A program made the translations under genes and the position numbers. A stretch of DNA of 23,936 nt from contig DEIM01000245.1 in assembly GCA_002352485.1 (NCBI GenBank), positions 1 to 23,936 on the forward strand. The letters run 5' to 3'. This document shows positions 22,811 through 23,936 of this stretch, in pieces. This DNA is from Candidatus Dadabacteria bacterium UBA2774 (GTDB lineage Bacteria; Desulfobacterota_D; UBA1144; Nemesobacterales; UBA2774). Below the pieces are notes generated by a model. The model ran no database searches, had not been told where the DNA came from, and saw only the letters and a list, made by a program, of their open reading frames with translations. Every line of letters begins with the position of its first letter. Within the stretch, counting starts at the first letter, position 1.

Positions 22811-23836
22811 TCATATCTTTAACATACGCCGTCTATAAAACAACACTCCTGCTATACCCATAAAAACGGCGGTAGCCACTAAACCCCATTCACTTAAGGT
22901 CGGTACATTCCTTATTATGATAGCTCTGTTAACAAAGGTGCAGCTAACCTCGCCCGGGGAGTTACATGTTACTTCTACAGTATTATCCGTGACGGTTGAT
23001 GTAAAATCGGCATCACCGTCACAACTGATACTGTCAAGCAACCAATCTTCCGGAATAGTCTGTGTGATCGTATAGTCGGTACTGAGCGGCAGATCAGGAG
23101 TAGTATTGTCTTCTCCATCGCTTATCTCAAATGACTCGTCCAGCTCACCGGCTGATACATTAAATGGGAAAAGTGTGTTAACGGTGTTAACAGTAGGATG
23201 AACAACTTCCTCTTCAACAGTGAGGTTACATCTCTGATCTTCATTAGCGCTGTTAGTATAGGTACACGTAGCCTCGCCTGTAAAAAGACAGAGCGCGAGA
23301 ACTATATTATCGAGACTTGCACCGCTAAGCTCATTCGGAACATCACCCGGATCAAAGCTGCCATCTCCTACTCTGTTTGCGGGGCCGCACTGAATATTAT
23401 CCAGGCTCCAGCCCGTGGGCGGCAGCTCGGCTATGAAAGTTAATGAGAGAAACGGTACGGAAAAAGAATCTTGAGGTGAGATACCATCCGCAAGCATAAA
23501 TTGATCAAACACTGTAGGGTCAAAAAGAGGTATCGTTAATCTTAAGAACGGGAATTCCGTATTGTAAGCCGGTGCAGCACTATTTACTACGGTTATATCA
23601 CATCCCAAATCACAAATAGAAGGCAGATTACTGTTGTCACATGTGTATCCGGGCTCTACAAGACAGCTGTCGCTACAACCGTCACCACTGCTCATGTTTC
23701 CGTCGTCACATTCCTCACCAGGATCAAGTACCGGATCTCCGCAGATTGCTTGAGCAAACGCGGGGACAATGAAAACACAAGAAAGTACTAAAACAAAAAC
23801 ACCCATAAAGCGTTTAAACGATTGAATAGTATTCAT
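22811..23836 (-). CDS. Secreted protein with DUF4215 repeat and IPTL-CTERM sorting signal
   Basis: The 341-aa product has a signal peptide (cut near residue 28 in FAQA). A cysteine-rich DUF4215/Myxococcus-type repeat follows, with CGDPVLDPGEECDDGN and then SGDGCSDSCLVEPGYTC. Two beta-rich stretches come next, each with a W-SLDNIQC / W-LLDSISC type motif followed by a C-T-(Y/F) strand. These look like two copies of a small domain of 100 or so residues (about 85-200 and 215-310). The C-terminus has the IPTL-CTERM tripartite signal: VPTLSEWG, a transmembrane helix, and RRRMLKI. The protein is therefore exported and probably processed or anchored at the surface. Its role is unknown. Start: GGAGGG ten bases upstream of the ATG. 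Confidence 0.85.
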   Translation of the reverse strand: MNTIQSFKRFMGVFVLVLSCVFIVPAFAQAICGDPVLDPGEECDDGNMSSGDGCSDSCLVEPGYTCDNSNLPSICDLGCDITVVNSAAPAYNTEFPFLRLTIPLFDPTVFDQFMLADGISPQDSFSVPFLSLTFIAELPPTGWSLDNIQCGPANRVGDGSFDPGDVPNELSGASLDNIVLALCLFTGEATCTYTNSANEDQRCNLTVEEEVVHPTVNTVNTLFPFNVSAGELDESFEISDGEDNTTPDLPLSTDYTITQTIPEDWLLDSISCDGDADFTSTVTDNTVEVTCNSPGEVSCTFVNRAIIIRNVPTLSEWGLVATAVFMGIAGVLFYRRRMLKI

Positions 23837-23936
23837 TTATCACCCTCCAAAAGGTTTTAACTATATTTTACTTATTATAATCCATATATGCTCATAAATA
23901 AAGCCATTTCTACCCGGATGAAAGAACATTTGTTCG
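23837..23936 (-). promoter_or_regulatory. Upstream region of the IPTL-CTERM gene
   Basis: On the minus strand a TATAAT (complement of 23874-23879) lies about 37 bases before the ATG, with only a weak -35 (TTTATT). A Shine-Dalgarno GGAGGG follows. The window ends in this region, so upstream elements may be cut off. Confidence 0.35.

Overview
The window looks like a piece of chromosome from an uncultivated Gram-negative bacterium of moderate-to-low GC. Evidence for a Gram-negative envelope is a long YidC with a periplasmic P1 domain, an MlaE-type lipid permease, a lipobox protein, periplasmic Spy-like and haem-binding proteins, and an IPTL-CTERM surface protein. The gene mix (F420-type LLM oxidoreductase, nitrilase, propionyl-CoA carboxylase, IPTL-CTERM and DUF4215 motifs) fits the deltaproteobacteria-like phyla, for example Thermodesulfobacteriota or Candidatus Dadabacteria. 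That placement is inference only. There is no phage, transposon, CRISPR array, rRNA or tRNA that I can see.

Layout. Positions 1-2467 (+): an acyl-CoA ligase with a good promoter, then tadA. Positions 2472-5910 (-): the conserved operon rpmH-rnpA-yidD-yidC-jag, tightly packed, with a small zinc-ribbon gene at its end. Positions 5911-6413: about 500 bases without a gene, holding a near-consensus promoter whose -35 and -10 each lie in a small palindrome. Positions 6414-8561 (+): a membrane-anchored lytic transglycosylase, an LLM oxidoreductase and a CxxCH haem protein. These converge on a Spy/CpxP-like gene (-), with a 9-bp hairpin between. Positions 9245-10334 (+): a nitrilase with its own promoter. 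Positions 10349-11899 (-): pncB, divergent from an unknown membrane-anchored protein (12125-12634). The 225-bp divergent region holds a perfect 9-bp inverted repeat.

Positions 12728-14052 (-): a lipoprotein gene and an mlaE permease gene, with no ATPase gene beside them. Positions 14215-15939 (+): a glutaredoxin and gltX. Positions 16114-17154 (+): an ELIC-like pentameric ligand-gated ion channel. Positions 17286-18149 (-): 3-hydroxybutyryl-CoA dehydrogenase, divergent from coaE (+). Positions 19117-22664 (+): a three-gene biotin-dependent carboxylase operon, probably propionyl-CoA carboxylase, with biotin carboxylase and biotin carrier on separate chains. It ends at a strong bidirectional terminator shared with a DUF4215/IPTL-CTERM surface protein gene (22811-23836, -).

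Metabolic theme: the acyl-CoA ligase, 3-hydroxyacyl-CoA dehydrogenase, CoaE and propionyl-CoA carboxylase together suggest fatty-acid and odd-chain acyl-CoA turnover. Most of the rest is housekeeping and envelope function. Two features stand out: the bacterial Cys-loop-family channel, and several genes (coaE, gltX, the LLM gene, the channel gene) whose -10 box lies 5-9 bases from the start codon with no Shine-Dalgarno, suggesting leaderless transcripts. I did not find a convincing new multi-gene system.
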